Shown here: piece by piece, positions 8,923 to 15,720 of the stretch | How the letters are laid out: each line of letters opens with the position of its first letter | Position numbering within the stretch: the stretch's first letter is position 1 | Source of the DNA: an uncultured bacterium | GTDB lineage: Bacteria > Bacteroidota > Bacteroidia > Bacteroidales > Bacteroidaceae | Length of the DNA stretch: 64,000 bases | Assembly (NCBI GenBank): GCA_946188155.1 | Contig: CAMHUC010000002.1 | Location: 1 to 64,000 of the forward strand | Reading direction: 5' to 3' | The notes under the pieces: generated by a model | Seen by the model: only the letters and a program-made list of their open reading frames with translations | Database searches by the model: none | What the model was told of the DNA's origin: nothing | Program-made: the position numbers and the translations under genes

Positions 8923-10591
8923 TATCTTTTAGCAAACTACTTTCGAATCCTATTTGAAAACATGCCATTGGCTTAACTGTTGTAATTTTGCCGATACCAG
9001 TAAAACCCCATTTCAATTTTCCGTTTAGCAAATCGTCTGTATTAATAAAATTGTCAACGTCAATCTTATCAACACTGCTATCAATAATCTTGTCAATGAT
9101 AAGAACGATTACGCCTGCGATAATTCCAATAATACCTCCAGCAAACAAGAATGTAACCACAATCCATGATAAAACTCCGACATTACAATCTGCATCAACT
9201 ACAGGATCGCCAATAGCACTAAGTTTTATTATCTGTACATCCTTTCCGTTTTCGTCTTTGGCATCTTCAATGTCAAACTTAAACTTCCCACTGAAAGATC
9301 CTCTGATTTCAAAGAAGTGAGCTAATGTGGCATTAATGTCTGCAGACATTTCAATTTCTTCGTCAGAATTTACAATTACCTGTAAATTTGACAAATCCAC
9401 ATCAGGACAATTATCTACAGGGATTCTTATTGTTACTCCGTCATTTGTCTTCAAACCAACAACCGTACTGTTGTTAATAATCATACTGAACGAATCTTTT
9501 GTTAATCCCGCAGAATATAGACTATTAAAACCTTTAGTTAAACAGTCAATTAAGATATGTCCAAAGAATATATCATTTGAAATGTTAAGTCCAATATCTG
9601 CTCCATCTGGAATGGAGTCTATTGATGTCATGATTTGACGATTATCTTTACAACCAATTGTTTGTATTAATGCGGAAAGACAAGATTTGTTCACATCCTG
9701 CGCATTTCCACTAGCAAAGTAAGATTCTGTCGGTACAAGATAATTGTAGTTCTTTATAAGTTCTTTAATGTTGTCTTTATCCGTAACATCTACAGTAAAT
9801 AGATTAAGTCTATAGTCAATAGAGAGTACTGATTTCAGATAAGCTTCAAGGAAAGTAAAATCATAATTACAATTCATTGGTTTATTGATTGTAATTTTAT
9901 CTATATATTCAGAGCCCAAATTTAGGTAATATTCCATTTTTCCTTCTTGCTTGTTTGGATCTGATGAATTTGTGTTTATAAACACTTCCTCCAGCTTTAC
10001 ACGCATATTGAATGAAAGCCCCTTTAAGTCCATGCTGACATTAGCTTCATCATCATTCATTATTCCTTGTTTAATTGGAAAATCAAGAGTTACAAAATTT
10101 CCCCCTCCAATATCATCTGAAACGACTTGAAATAGACCCAATTTTAGGTCAACGACTTGTATGCCACGTATATCATCATCGGGAACAGAAATCGAAAATC
10201 CGCTGAGCCCTAAAGTTAATTTCAAGAATTTATTTAGCGTTGCTATCTTTGAGGATGCGACACAATCCCAACCATAGGTATAATCAGCTGTCGGAGCTTC
10301 AGTTACTTTTCGTGAGATAGCTGATTTTAACGTGTTTAGTTTATAGTTGGCATATGGTGAGACATCTGTAAAGGAAAAAGTAGATTCGTTACTTAACTGT
10401 TGTAGTTTTGATATGAGTTTCTCGTCACCTGTTATTTCTTGAGCAACACCAATAGGATCGGTAATAAACCGCTTCTTATTGTCATCGTTTTCCTCAACCC
10501 AATTAATCAACTTTTCCTCAAACATACTAAGTGAGGAATAATGATTTGCCGTTTCTTTGACAAAATTGATCGTTCTAAAATTTACACTCAT
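8915..10591 (-). CDS. TULIP-family P47-like protein
   Basis: A 558-aa protein. From about residue 104 it shows the hallmark P47/OrfX start (YTYGWDCVASSKIATLNK), then VVDLKLGLFQVVS with GGG and FPIKQG, matching the P47 pattern of an IVxGGS-like turn before a PIKxG strand. A long hydrophobic segment with glycines (WIVVTFLFAGGIIGIIAG, about 468-500) sits where P47 relatives also have one. TULIP proteins bind lipids; P47 and OrfX proteins accompany botulinum-like toxins, and their exact role is unsettled. The first 100 residues are an extra helical domain of unknown type. No signal peptide is seen. The gene is visibly AT-richer than its neighbours, which suggests horizontal transfer. The stop overlaps the next start. 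Confidence 0.65.
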   Translation of the reverse strand: MSVNFRTINFVKETANHYSSLSMFEEKLINWVEENDDNKKRFITDPIGVAQEITGDEKLISKLQQLSNESTFSFTDVSPYANYKLNTLKSAISRKVTEAPTADYTYGWDCVASSKIATLNKFLKLTLGLSGFSISVPDDDIRGIQVVDLKLGLFQVVSDDIGGGNFVTLDFPIKQGIMNDDEANVSMDLKGLSFNMRVKLEEVFINTNSSDPNKQEGKMEYYLNLGSEYIDKITINKPMNCNYDFTFLEAYLKSVLSIDYRLNLFTVDVTDKDNIKELIKNYNYLVPTESYFASGNAQDVNKSCLSALIQTIGCKDNRQIMTSIDSIPDGADIGLNISNDIFFGHILIDCLTKGFNSLYSAGLTKDSFSMIINNSTVVGLKTNDGVTIRIPVDNCPDVDLSNLQVIVNSDEEIEMSADINATLAHFFEIRGSFSGKFKFDIEDAKDENGKDVQIIKLSAIGDPVVDADCNVGVLSWIVVTFLFAGGIIGIIAGVIVLIIDKIIDSSVDKIDVDNFINTDDLLNGKLKWGFTGIGKITTVKPMACFQIGFESSLLKDNE

Positions 10592-10628
10592 AAAAATCTT
10601 CTGGAATTAAGTTTGTAATGGTTTTGAT

Positions 10629-10760
10629 TTATAAATTATTTGCATGGGATTCTTTTCCTGCTTTGATGTTGCGCCAACAGGCGCGGAAGAAGAGAAAGAT
10701 GCCAACGGCAACAAACACCAGGAGAAGAATCTCCAGGATGTTCGCTGTTGATATTTCCAT
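10629..10760 (-). CDS. 43-aa single-helix membrane peptide, not in the ORF track
   Basis: The minus strand encodes MEISTANILEILLLVFVAVG followed by IFLFFRACWRNIKAGK and a polar tail. It has one transmembrane helix (about residues 8-25) and then positive charges, which predicts a cytoplasmic C-terminus. An in-frame ATG four codons upstream (10772) is an alternative start. It is the first gene after the TACCTTTG promoter at 10800 and precedes the P47-like gene by 37 bp. The function is unknown; small hydrophobic peptides in this position can be holin-like, toxin-like or assembly factors, and the sequence does not choose between them. Confidence 0.5.
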   Translation of the reverse strand: MEISTANILEILLLVFVAVGIFLFFRACWRNIKAGKESHANNL

Positions 10761-10799
10761 CGTATGTGTCATGTCTATATCTTTAATGGTTTTATGGCG

Positions 10800-10808
10800 G
10801 CAAAGGTA
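10800..10808 (-). promoter_or_regulatory. Promoter -7 box of the P47-like operon
   Basis: On the minus strand the site reads TACCTTTGC, the Bacteroidota -7 consensus TAnnTTTG. Transcription would start near 10797, about 25-37 nt before the membrane-peptide gene. No TTTG sits at the normal 20-bp distance. Instead a CATATCA repeat covers the -33 position, as expected for an activator-dependent promoter. Confidence 0.65.
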
Positions 10809-10829
10809 CGGAGATTATGCGGAATCGGG

Positions 10830-10911
10830 CATATCAAATTGTACAAACGCATATCAAAACGGGTGAAAGTTCATATCATCTGATTGATAGAAACATATCA
10901 AATTGTACAAA
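10830..10911 (-). promoter_or_regulatory. Four phased CATATCA repeats, probable AraC-type operator
   Basis: CATATCA starts at 10830, 10850, 10872 and 10894, so the spacings are 20, 22 and 22 bp (about two helical turns). The first and last are 18-bp identical copies (CATATCAAATTGTACAAA); the middle two share only the core. The array covers about -33 to -115 of the promoter at 10800 and lies between that promoter and the AraC-type gene ending at 10983. Tandem half-sites at 21-bp spacing are typical of AraC-family activators, which suggests that the neighbouring regulator binds here. Confidence 0.6.
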
Positions 10912-10982
10912 ACGTGAAAGAAAGATTGAAAGAACTATTGCAAATGTATCATTCCAGCCCCGAAACTTTATTTTTTTTTGTA

Positions 10983-12086
10983 TCATTTGGGCATTTTCTG
11001 GCCATAACCCTCATGTTCCAGTTTCTGCTTGGCACGATAGTAAGCCAAATATGACGAAAAGCCCGATGCGAGGGCGGCAGACTCCTTGGTTTCGTCTGGG
11101 TGCTGAGACAGATATTGCTCGTAGTGAGCCAGACGAAGACTGTTCACATAGTTGGCGAAAGAGCCGAAACGGCGCTGGAAGGTAAGCGAGACATTGGTGC
11201 GGCCAAGATGCGTGTGAGCCACGACATCATCAATCTTCAGGTGGCAGTCAAGATAGGCACGCTGGCCTTTGACGTATGCCTCTATCTTGATAGCGGTCTG
11301 TTCCATCTGCTCATCCTTGTTATCATCTGCCTGTTCGTCGCGGCTTTCGGTGATGTCGGTTTCCGATGACGAGAGTATGGCTTTGCGTCGCCAGACAGGC
11401 ATGACGTTGAGCAGCAACAGGATGTTGGATGCTGCCAGGAGCACATTTTCAATGGCCATCAGCAGCGGCGAGTCCCAGATGTAGGCGGGCCAGAGCAGCG
11501 GTGTGAAGAGCACAGGGGCGAGCCAGACACGACGGGCATATTCGGTGGGGAAGTCATCGGGGTTGGAATAGTTCTGGTCGCGGGCCTCGTCCATCCAGTG
11601 TTTCACCTGCCACATGGCAAGCCCGGAATAGACCATCATGGTGATGCTCTCAATGAGTACCACGTAGTTCCAGATGCGCAGTCCTTGGGCATTGAGGATT
11701 CCAGAGGGTAGCCAGGCATCGAGGGCTGGTACGAGCATAGTGGCGACAACTATCAGTGCAGCCGCCCAACTGACGGTTTTCCACTGGTTCCATTGCTTCA
11801 CCGTGCCGAAGAAACAGAGCAGCAATACGCCGCAGTAGAAATAGTAACAGGCTGGGAAGTATGATTTCTCCAGCATCCATGCCGACGGACTGTCCGGGTT
11901 GATGATATATGGTAGCAGGATAGTGGCGCAAAGGTAAATAAGGCACTGTAGTTTGCGGTCGGGCCAGATATATTGGTGGCGTTCCTTGGGGGTGCGACAG
12001 GTGTGGAACCATCGTACCGCTGAAAAGGTCCAGCAAGTGGTCAGATACATCAGTGCTGCCAATCCGTAGAAATAGTATTCGCTCAT
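10983..12086 (-). CDS. Membrane-bound AraC-family transcriptional regulator
   Basis: A 367-aa protein. The N-terminal 230 residues contain about six transmembrane helices (for example YYFYGLAALMYLTTCW, LQCLIYLCATILLPYI, VSWAAALIVVATMLV). A short charged linker (TDITESRDEQADDNKDEQ) leads to a C-terminal AraC-type helix-turn-helix (about 285-360: KIDDVVAHTHLGRTNVSLTF, RFGSFANYVNSLRL, ESAALASGFSSYLAYYRAKQ). The architecture implies sensing in or at the membrane with DNA binding at the inner face. It is transcribed towards the P47-like operon, whose promoter carries the four repeats, so it is the likely regulator. The signal is unknown. Confidence 0.8.
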   Translation of the reverse strand: MSEYYFYGLAALMYLTTCWTFSAVRWFHTCRTPKERHQYIWPDRKLQCLIYLCATILLPYIINPDSPSAWMLEKSYFPACYYFYCGVLLLCFFGTVKQWNQWKTVSWAAALIVVATMLVPALDAWLPSGILNAQGLRIWNYVVLIESITMMVYSGLAMWQVKHWMDEARDQNYSNPDDFPTEYARRVWLAPVLFTPLLWPAYIWDSPLLMAIENVLLAASNILLLLNVMPVWRRKAILSSSETDITESRDEQADDNKDEQMEQTAIKIEAYVKGQRAYLDCHLKIDDVVAHTHLGRTNVSLTFQRRFGSFANYVNSLRLAHYEQYLSQHPDETKESAALASGFSSYLAYYRAKQKLEHEGYGQKMPK

Positions 12087-12189
12087 CGTCGTCTCTTTTT
12101 ATTATCTCACTGCTTGCAGGGCGAGTACTATCAATATGGGCATAAAGAAAGCGCAGGCCCCGTCCATACTCTCACTCAGGCCCGCTACA

Positions 12190-12310
12190 GCCCCTATATA
12201 TCTATGGATTGGAAACTGCGCTATGGTGCGCAGCCCCAATGATATATAGGTTTGCTCTTGAAATCTCGTTTCGAGGTAGCGGTTCGAGTGAGAGATTGTG
12301 AGCAACAAAA
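12190..12310 (-). ncRNA. Candidate structured leader RNA upstream of the AraC-type gene
   Basis: Two nested hairpins are visible. The first pairs CCTATATATC (12193-12202) with GATATATAGG (12241-12250), then ATTGG with CCAAT, then CTGCGC with GCGCAG around a 6-nt loop: 21 bp in three perfect helices. The second pairs TTGCTC and ATCTC (12252-12267) with GAGAT and GAGCAA (12292-12305). A TAACTTTGC -7 box lies just upstream on the minus strand. The same stretch is read by a 72-aa ORF (12102-12320), which could be a leader peptide. The structure argues for a cis-regulatory RNA or small RNA, but I cannot name a known family. Confidence 0.4.
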
Positions 12311-12338
12311 AGATCTGCATCCCTTTCGAAATGCGTCT

Positions 12339-12347
12339 GCAAAGTTA
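12339..12347 (-). promoter_or_regulatory. Promoter -7 box for the structured leader and AraC-type gene
   Basis: The minus strand reads TAACTTTGC. A T-rich GTTTT lies about 20 bp upstream, in place of a perfect TTTG. Transcription would start near 12332, giving a leader of about 245 nt before the AraC-type ATG. Confidence 0.5.
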
Positions 12348-12452
12348 CGAACTTTCTGCTAATTAAAACTCGTTTATTACTTTTTTTTGATGTTTTACCT
12401 TATTAATTATTGAAATTATTACATTTAAGCTTAAATTTCTTCATTTTGACAA

Positions 12453-12558
12453 TGCGAACACCGAAACAACAATTTGCGAACACCGAATCTGAAATATCAA
12501 TAAATAGAGTGTTTACGGCAATCCTTTAAAAAGCATCCGTGTTCGCATCGTGTTCGCA
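12453..12558. repeat. Four copies of TGCGAACAC in two orientations
   Basis: TGCGAACACCGAA occurs at 12453-12465 and 12475-12487 (22 bp apart). The inverted form GTGTTCGCA occurs at 12539-12547 and 12550-12558 (11 bp apart). The distances are one and two helical turns. The cluster lies in a gene-free AT-rich stretch between the leader promoter and the tRNA terminator. It could be a regulator or recombinase binding region. Confidence 0.5.
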
Positions 12559-12564
12559 AAAAGA

Positions 12565-12604
12565 AAAATCAGCAACTCCAAAATCTTTGTAAGTTGCTGA
12601 TTTT
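12565..12604 (-). terminator. Terminator of tRNA-Met
   Basis: AAAATCAGCAACT pairs perfectly with AGTTGCTGATTTT (13 bp, 14-nt loop). The 3' arm on the minus strand ends in a T run, and the hairpin begins 5 nt after the tRNA 3' end. Confidence 0.75.
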
Positions 12605-12609
12605 CAGCG

Positions 12610-12683
12610 TGGACCAGGTAGGGCTTGAACCTACGACCTCCAGATTATGAGTCTGTTGCTCTAACCAACTGAGCTACAAGTCC
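12610..12683 (-). tRNA. tRNA-Met (anticodon CAU)
   Basis: The minus strand gives a 74-nt cloverleaf: acceptor GGACTTG/CTGGTCC, D-stem GCTC/GAGC with loop AGTTGGTTA, anticodon loop CTCATAA (CAU), and T-arm GTAGG-TTCAAGC-CCTAC. The anticodon stem has one A-G mismatch at its top. CCA is not encoded. The sequence resembles elongator tRNA-Met; a CAU tRNA-Ile2 is the alternative. Its 3' end faces the accessory region. Confidence 0.9.
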
Positions 12684-12750
12684 GGTGAAATCGGTCATTC
12701 TACCGAAATCGGGTGCAAAGATACACTAAAATTGGGAAATATCCAAATAT

Positions 12751-12784
12751 TTTTGCCAAAATAGCAAAATTATTTGTAACTTTG
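12751..12784 (+). promoter_or_regulatory. ribF promoter
   Basis: TTTTG at 12751 and TAACTTTG at 12777-12784 are separated by 21 bp, a near-ideal Bacteroidota promoter. The transcript would begin only a few bases before the ribF ATG, so the mRNA is almost leaderless. Confidence 0.65.
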
Positions 12785-12792
12785 CCGCCCAA

Positions 12793-13737
12793 ATGAATAT
12801 AATCGCATTATCCAACGATACCAGGCTGGCCATGCCGAGCGCTGCTACTATCGGTTGCTTTGACGGTGTCCATCGTGGCCACCAACGGGTGGTCAGGCTG
12901 CTTACCGAGCAGGCTCGACTGCGTGGTATGGTGCCTACGGTCATCACCTTCGACCGTCAGCCGAGGCAGTTGTTCGATCCCGCATTCCGACCTCAGTTGT
13001 TGTCGACGCCCCAGGAGAAGGAGGCTTGCCTAAAGATGCTGGGCGTGGAGCAGTTGGTCGTTCTGCCTTTCACTAAAGCGATGGCAGCCCTCCCGGCGGA
13101 GACATTCATGCGGGAAGTGCTGGTGCGACAATTGAATGCACGCTTGCTCCTGACGGGCTATGACAATCGTTTCGGGCATGATCGCAGCGAAGGTTTTGAC
13201 GACTATGTGCGCTATGGGCAACAGATGGGGTTGGAGGTGCTACGGGGTGACGTGGAGTTGATAGACGGCGAGACGGCCGTCAGTTCAACCGTTATCCGGC
13301 GGATGCTCACAGAGGAAGGTCGGGTGGATCTGATGCCCGAAGTACTGACGCGTCTGTATACACTGACAGGCCATGTGGTTCGGGGCGAGCATATCGGCCA
13401 TGAACTGGGTTTCCCGACAGCCAATCTTAAGCCGGATTGCGCTGACAAATTGACTCCTGCGGGCGGAGCCTATGCCGTATGGGCCTCTCTTGACGGTGAT
13501 GACCATCGGATGCCGGCGATGATGAATATCGGCGTGCGTCCGACGTTCGAGGGCCATCGGACGACGCTGGAGGTCCACATCCTGGAGGAGGTAGGCGATA
13601 TCTATGGGCGGCAACTTACCGTTGCGTTTGTCAAGCGTCTACGTGACGAGCGCCGCTTTGACAGCCGTGAGGCACTGATGATGCAACTCCGGCATGATCG
13701 CGAAGAAGCCAAGCGCCTACTGAATACTCAATTGTAA
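12793..13737 (+). CDS. ribF: Bifunctional riboflavin kinase/FAD synthetase
   Basis: A 314-aa cytoplasmic enzyme that phosphorylates riboflavin to FMN and adenylates FMN to FAD. The N-terminal FAD synthetase domain has the nucleotidyl-transferase motif GCFDGVHRGHQ (about residues 18-28) and TGYDNRFGHDR. The C-terminal flavokinase domain has GHELGFPTANL (about 200-210) and NIGVRPTFEG. The length is normal for the family. The gene is divergent from tRNA-Met and followed after 23 bp by the CPBP protease gene, with a GTAAATC-type repeat in the gap, so the two are probably co-transcribed. Confidence 0.95.
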   Translation: MNIIALSNDTRLAMPSAATIGCFDGVHRGHQRVVRLLTEQARLRGMVPTVITFDRQPRQLFDPAFRPQLLSTPQEKEACLKMLGVEQLVVLPFTKAMAALPAETFMREVLVRQLNARLLLTGYDNRFGHDRSEGFDDYVRYGQQMGLEVLRGDVELIDGETAVSSTVIRRMLTEEGRVDLMPEVLTRLYTLTGHVVRGEHIGHELGFPTANLKPDCADKLTPAGGAYAVWASLDGDDHRMPAMMNIGVRPTFEGHRTTLEVHILEEVGDIYGRQLTVAFVKRLRDERRFDSREALMMQLRHDREEAKRLLNTQL

Positions 13738-13760
13738 ATCCGTAAATCGTAAATATCAAG

Positions 13761-14519
13761 ATGAAGAAAGCATTGGTCTATACGTTGGCATTCCTGGCCA
13801 TCCAACTGATGTCAGGGGCTGTCATGCAGGGTGTCTGGACATTGCTCAAAGGTCCCGGAGCCCAATTAGATGCTGTGGGCACGATTCTGCTGATGGCACT
13901 CTTCAGCATCGTGACGCTAGTATTATTCCTTTATAAGAAGTGGGCTGTGGCGTCGCGCCACTGGATTCGCACCCGTCCGTGGCTGGTGCTCATCTGGTGC
14001 GTGCTGGCTGCTCTGGGAGCCATCATACCCTCTATATGGCTTCAGGAGCAGATGCCAGAACTGCCGAATATCGTTGAGGAGGAGTTTGACATGATTCTGC
14101 GTAACCGCTATGGCTATCTTGTCGTGGGGCTGCTGGCTCCGCTGGCCGAAGAGGTGGTGTTCCGTGGCGCTGTGCTGCGATCCTTGCTTCAATGGAATCG
14201 CCGTCCGTGGCTGGCCATCGTCCTGTCGGCCCTGCTTTTCAGTGCCGTCCACATGAACCCGGCCCAACTGCCCCATACCTTTCTCGTAGGCCTGCTTCTC
14301 GGCTGGCTATATTACCGCACCGACAGTATTGTGCCCGGAGTGGTCTATCACTGGGTAAATAATACGGTGGCCTATGTGATGTACAATCTGTACCCAAGTT
14401 CTGACATGACGTTAGCTGACGTCTTTGGCGGTCAGCAGCGTGTACTGATGGCTGTCGGGTTCTCGTTGTGCATCCTGTTGCCAGCCCTGTTCCAGCTGAA
14501 TCTGAGGATGAAGAAATGA
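13761..14519 (+). CDS. CPBP-family intramembrane metalloprotease
   Basis: A 252-aa membrane protein with about seven hydrophobic segments. The family motifs are present: EEVVFRGAVLRSLL (EExxxR, about residues 130-143), FSAVHMNP (FxxxH, about 160) and VYHWVNN near 195, which provide the metal ligands. CPBP (Abi/CAAX) proteases cleave substrates within the membrane; bacterial substrates are mostly unknown. It follows ribF on the same strand and ends before a GC-rich hairpin. Confidence 0.85.
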   Translation: MKKALVYTLAFLAIQLMSGAVMQGVWTLLKGPGAQLDAVGTILLMALFSIVTLVLFLYKKWAVASRHWIRTRPWLVLIWCVLAALGAIIPSIWLQEQMPELPNIVEEEFDMILRNRYGYLVVGLLAPLAEEVVFRGAVLRSLLQWNRRPWLAIVLSALLFSAVHMNPAQLPHTFLVGLLLGWLYYRTDSIVPGVVYHWVNNTVAYVMYNLYPSSDMTLADVFGGQQRVLMAVGFSLCILLPALFQLNLRMKK

Positions 14520-14522
14520 AGC

Positions 14523-14549
14523 GGGCTGCCCGGAATCCCGGTGCAGCCC
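14523..14549. terminator. Hairpin between convergent genes
   Basis: GGGCTGC and CCGG pair with CCGG and GCAGCCC around AATC. The site lies 3 bp after the CPBP stop and before the convergent putative anti-sigma gene. No clear T run follows, but the position and stability suggest a terminator. Confidence 0.55.
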
Positions 14550-14650
14550 ATACTTCTACGTTAGCATTTTAAAAATTTGAGAGAACAGAAACTTCACAGT
14601 TTCGTGGTGTTTTAATAAATGTGTTAATATTATAGAGAAAGCATAGAAAA

Positions 14651-15142
14651 TTATTCGTAGTACTTGACCTCCTCCGCTTTTGGCGTTATCACCGTGTCGG
14701 CATCGGCCTGGATGGGTGTGAGCATGTTGACAGAGTCGGTGGACTGTTGGTGGAACTTGGCGTATTCATCCTTAGGATTGTCCCAGCCGTAGTTCCATGG
14801 TGCCTGGGCAGCGTTGCCGAGCGTGAGCAGTATGGCGACGATGGCTGCAGCCTTGAAGAGAGGCTTGAGTCGATTCGTCAGAGTTACTACCTTTGCCTTT
14901 TGTGGCTCTGTGCCCTCTGTCATTTCGAGTATACGGTTGTCAAAGTCATCGCCAAGTGGAGCATCTTTCTCCATGGTGAAGAGCGGCAGGAATTGCCTGA
15001 TGTCCTCTGGCACGTCGTCGGCGACGGCTGGTTCAGAGGATGCCAGCTGGCTGTAGAAGTTGTGGAGGATGGCTTCCTCCTGCAAGGTGGACTCCCCCTG
15101 CCAGTAGCGCTCCAATAGTTGTTCGATGTACTTATAGTCCAT
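14651..15142 (-). CDS. Putative anti-sigma factor (single-pass membrane protein)
   Basis: A 163-aa protein. The N-terminus (MDYKYIEQLLERYWQGESTL) resembles the start of Bacteroidota anti-sigma and related regulators paired with ECF sigma factors. One transmembrane helix lies at about residues 93-110 (FKAAAIVAILLTLGNAA), leaving a cytoplasmic sigma-binding half and a short periplasmic tail with Trp and Asp. The start overlaps the end of the sigma gene by 11 bp. The pairing supports an anti-sigma role; no family was matched by search. Confidence 0.65.
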   Translation of the reverse strand: MDYKYIEQLLERYWQGESTLQEEAILHNFYSQLASSEPAVADDVPEDIRQFLPLFTMEKDAPLGDDFDNRILEMTEGTEPQKAKVVTLTNRLKPLFKAAAIVAILLTLGNAAQAPWNYGWDNPKDEYAKFHQQSTDSVNMLTPIQADADTVITPKAEEVKYYE

Positions 15143-15647
15143 AATTCTCTGTTTCGTTGAATTTTTGTCTGACCGTCTGCCTGGCTCGGAAGATGTTCAC
15201 TTTCACCTGTTCTTCGCTGATGGCAAGGATGGCGGCGATTTCCCTGTAGCTTTTTCCCTCGACATCGCGTAGCTGCATGCAACTGCGCTGTTTTTCGGGT
15301 AGGCTGTCAATGAGGCGGCGCAACAGTTGGATGCGATCCCGCTGAAAGGCCTGTTCCTCAGGATTGGATGAGTAGCTGCTGTCGGGCGCGTCGTGCTCTT
15401 CCTGCAGGCTTTGGTTCTGGTTCTCTGCCCGTTTCACTTTGTCGAGTGAGATGTTTCGGCAGGTGGTCAGGCAGAAGGCTTCGATAGACTCTATCTCGTC
15501 CCAGCGGTCTCGCCTGTTCCAGACTTTAATCATTGTGTCCTGAACAATATCTTCAGCCTCCGCAGGGTTGAGAGTGATGCGGAGGGCCAGTCTGTAGAGT
15601 TCGTTCTTCAGTGGCAGGATATCATTCCGGAAACTGATTTTTTTCAT
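15132..15647 (-). CDS. ECF RNA polymerase sigma factor
   Basis: A 171-aa sigma-70 family protein. Region 2 is seen in AEDIVQDTMIKVWNRRDRW (about residues 30-50) and AFCLTTCRNISLDKVKR. Region 4 is LPEKQRSCMQLRDVEGKSY then REIAAILAISEEQVKVNIFR (about 115-160). The length and lack of region 1 place it in the extracytoplasmic-function group. It forms an overlapping pair with the downstream putative anti-sigma gene. A strong terminator separates it from argB, so it has its own promoter. Confidence 0.88.
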   Translation of the reverse strand: MKKISFRNDILPLKNELYRLALRITLNPAEAEDIVQDTMIKVWNRRDRWDEIESIEAFCLTTCRNISLDKVKRAENQNQSLQEEHDAPDSSYSSNPEEQAFQRDRIQLLRRLIDSLPEKQRSCMQLRDVEGKSYREIAAILAISEEQVKVNIFRARQTVRQKFNETENYGL

Positions 15648-15686
15648 CCTCTCTATTAGAAAGACGATTGTGAAATGGAAAAGTTA

Positions 15687-15720
15687 CAGGAATAGGCAAA
15701 AAAAGTTTTGCCTATTCCTG
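15687..15720 (-). terminator. argB terminator, overlapping the argB stop
   Basis: A perfect 15-bp hairpin (CAGGAATAGGCAAAA and its complement) has a 4-nt loop. The argB codons CAG GAA TAG form one arm, so the stop codon itself lies inside the terminator stem. The A/T part supplies a short T run on the minus strand. Confidence 0.8.

Noticed and set aside
12102-12320. 72-aa minus-strand ORF before the AraC-type gene
   Set aside because: Not accepted as a gene because it is covered by two strong hairpins; a leader peptide remains possible, as noted under the ncRNA.
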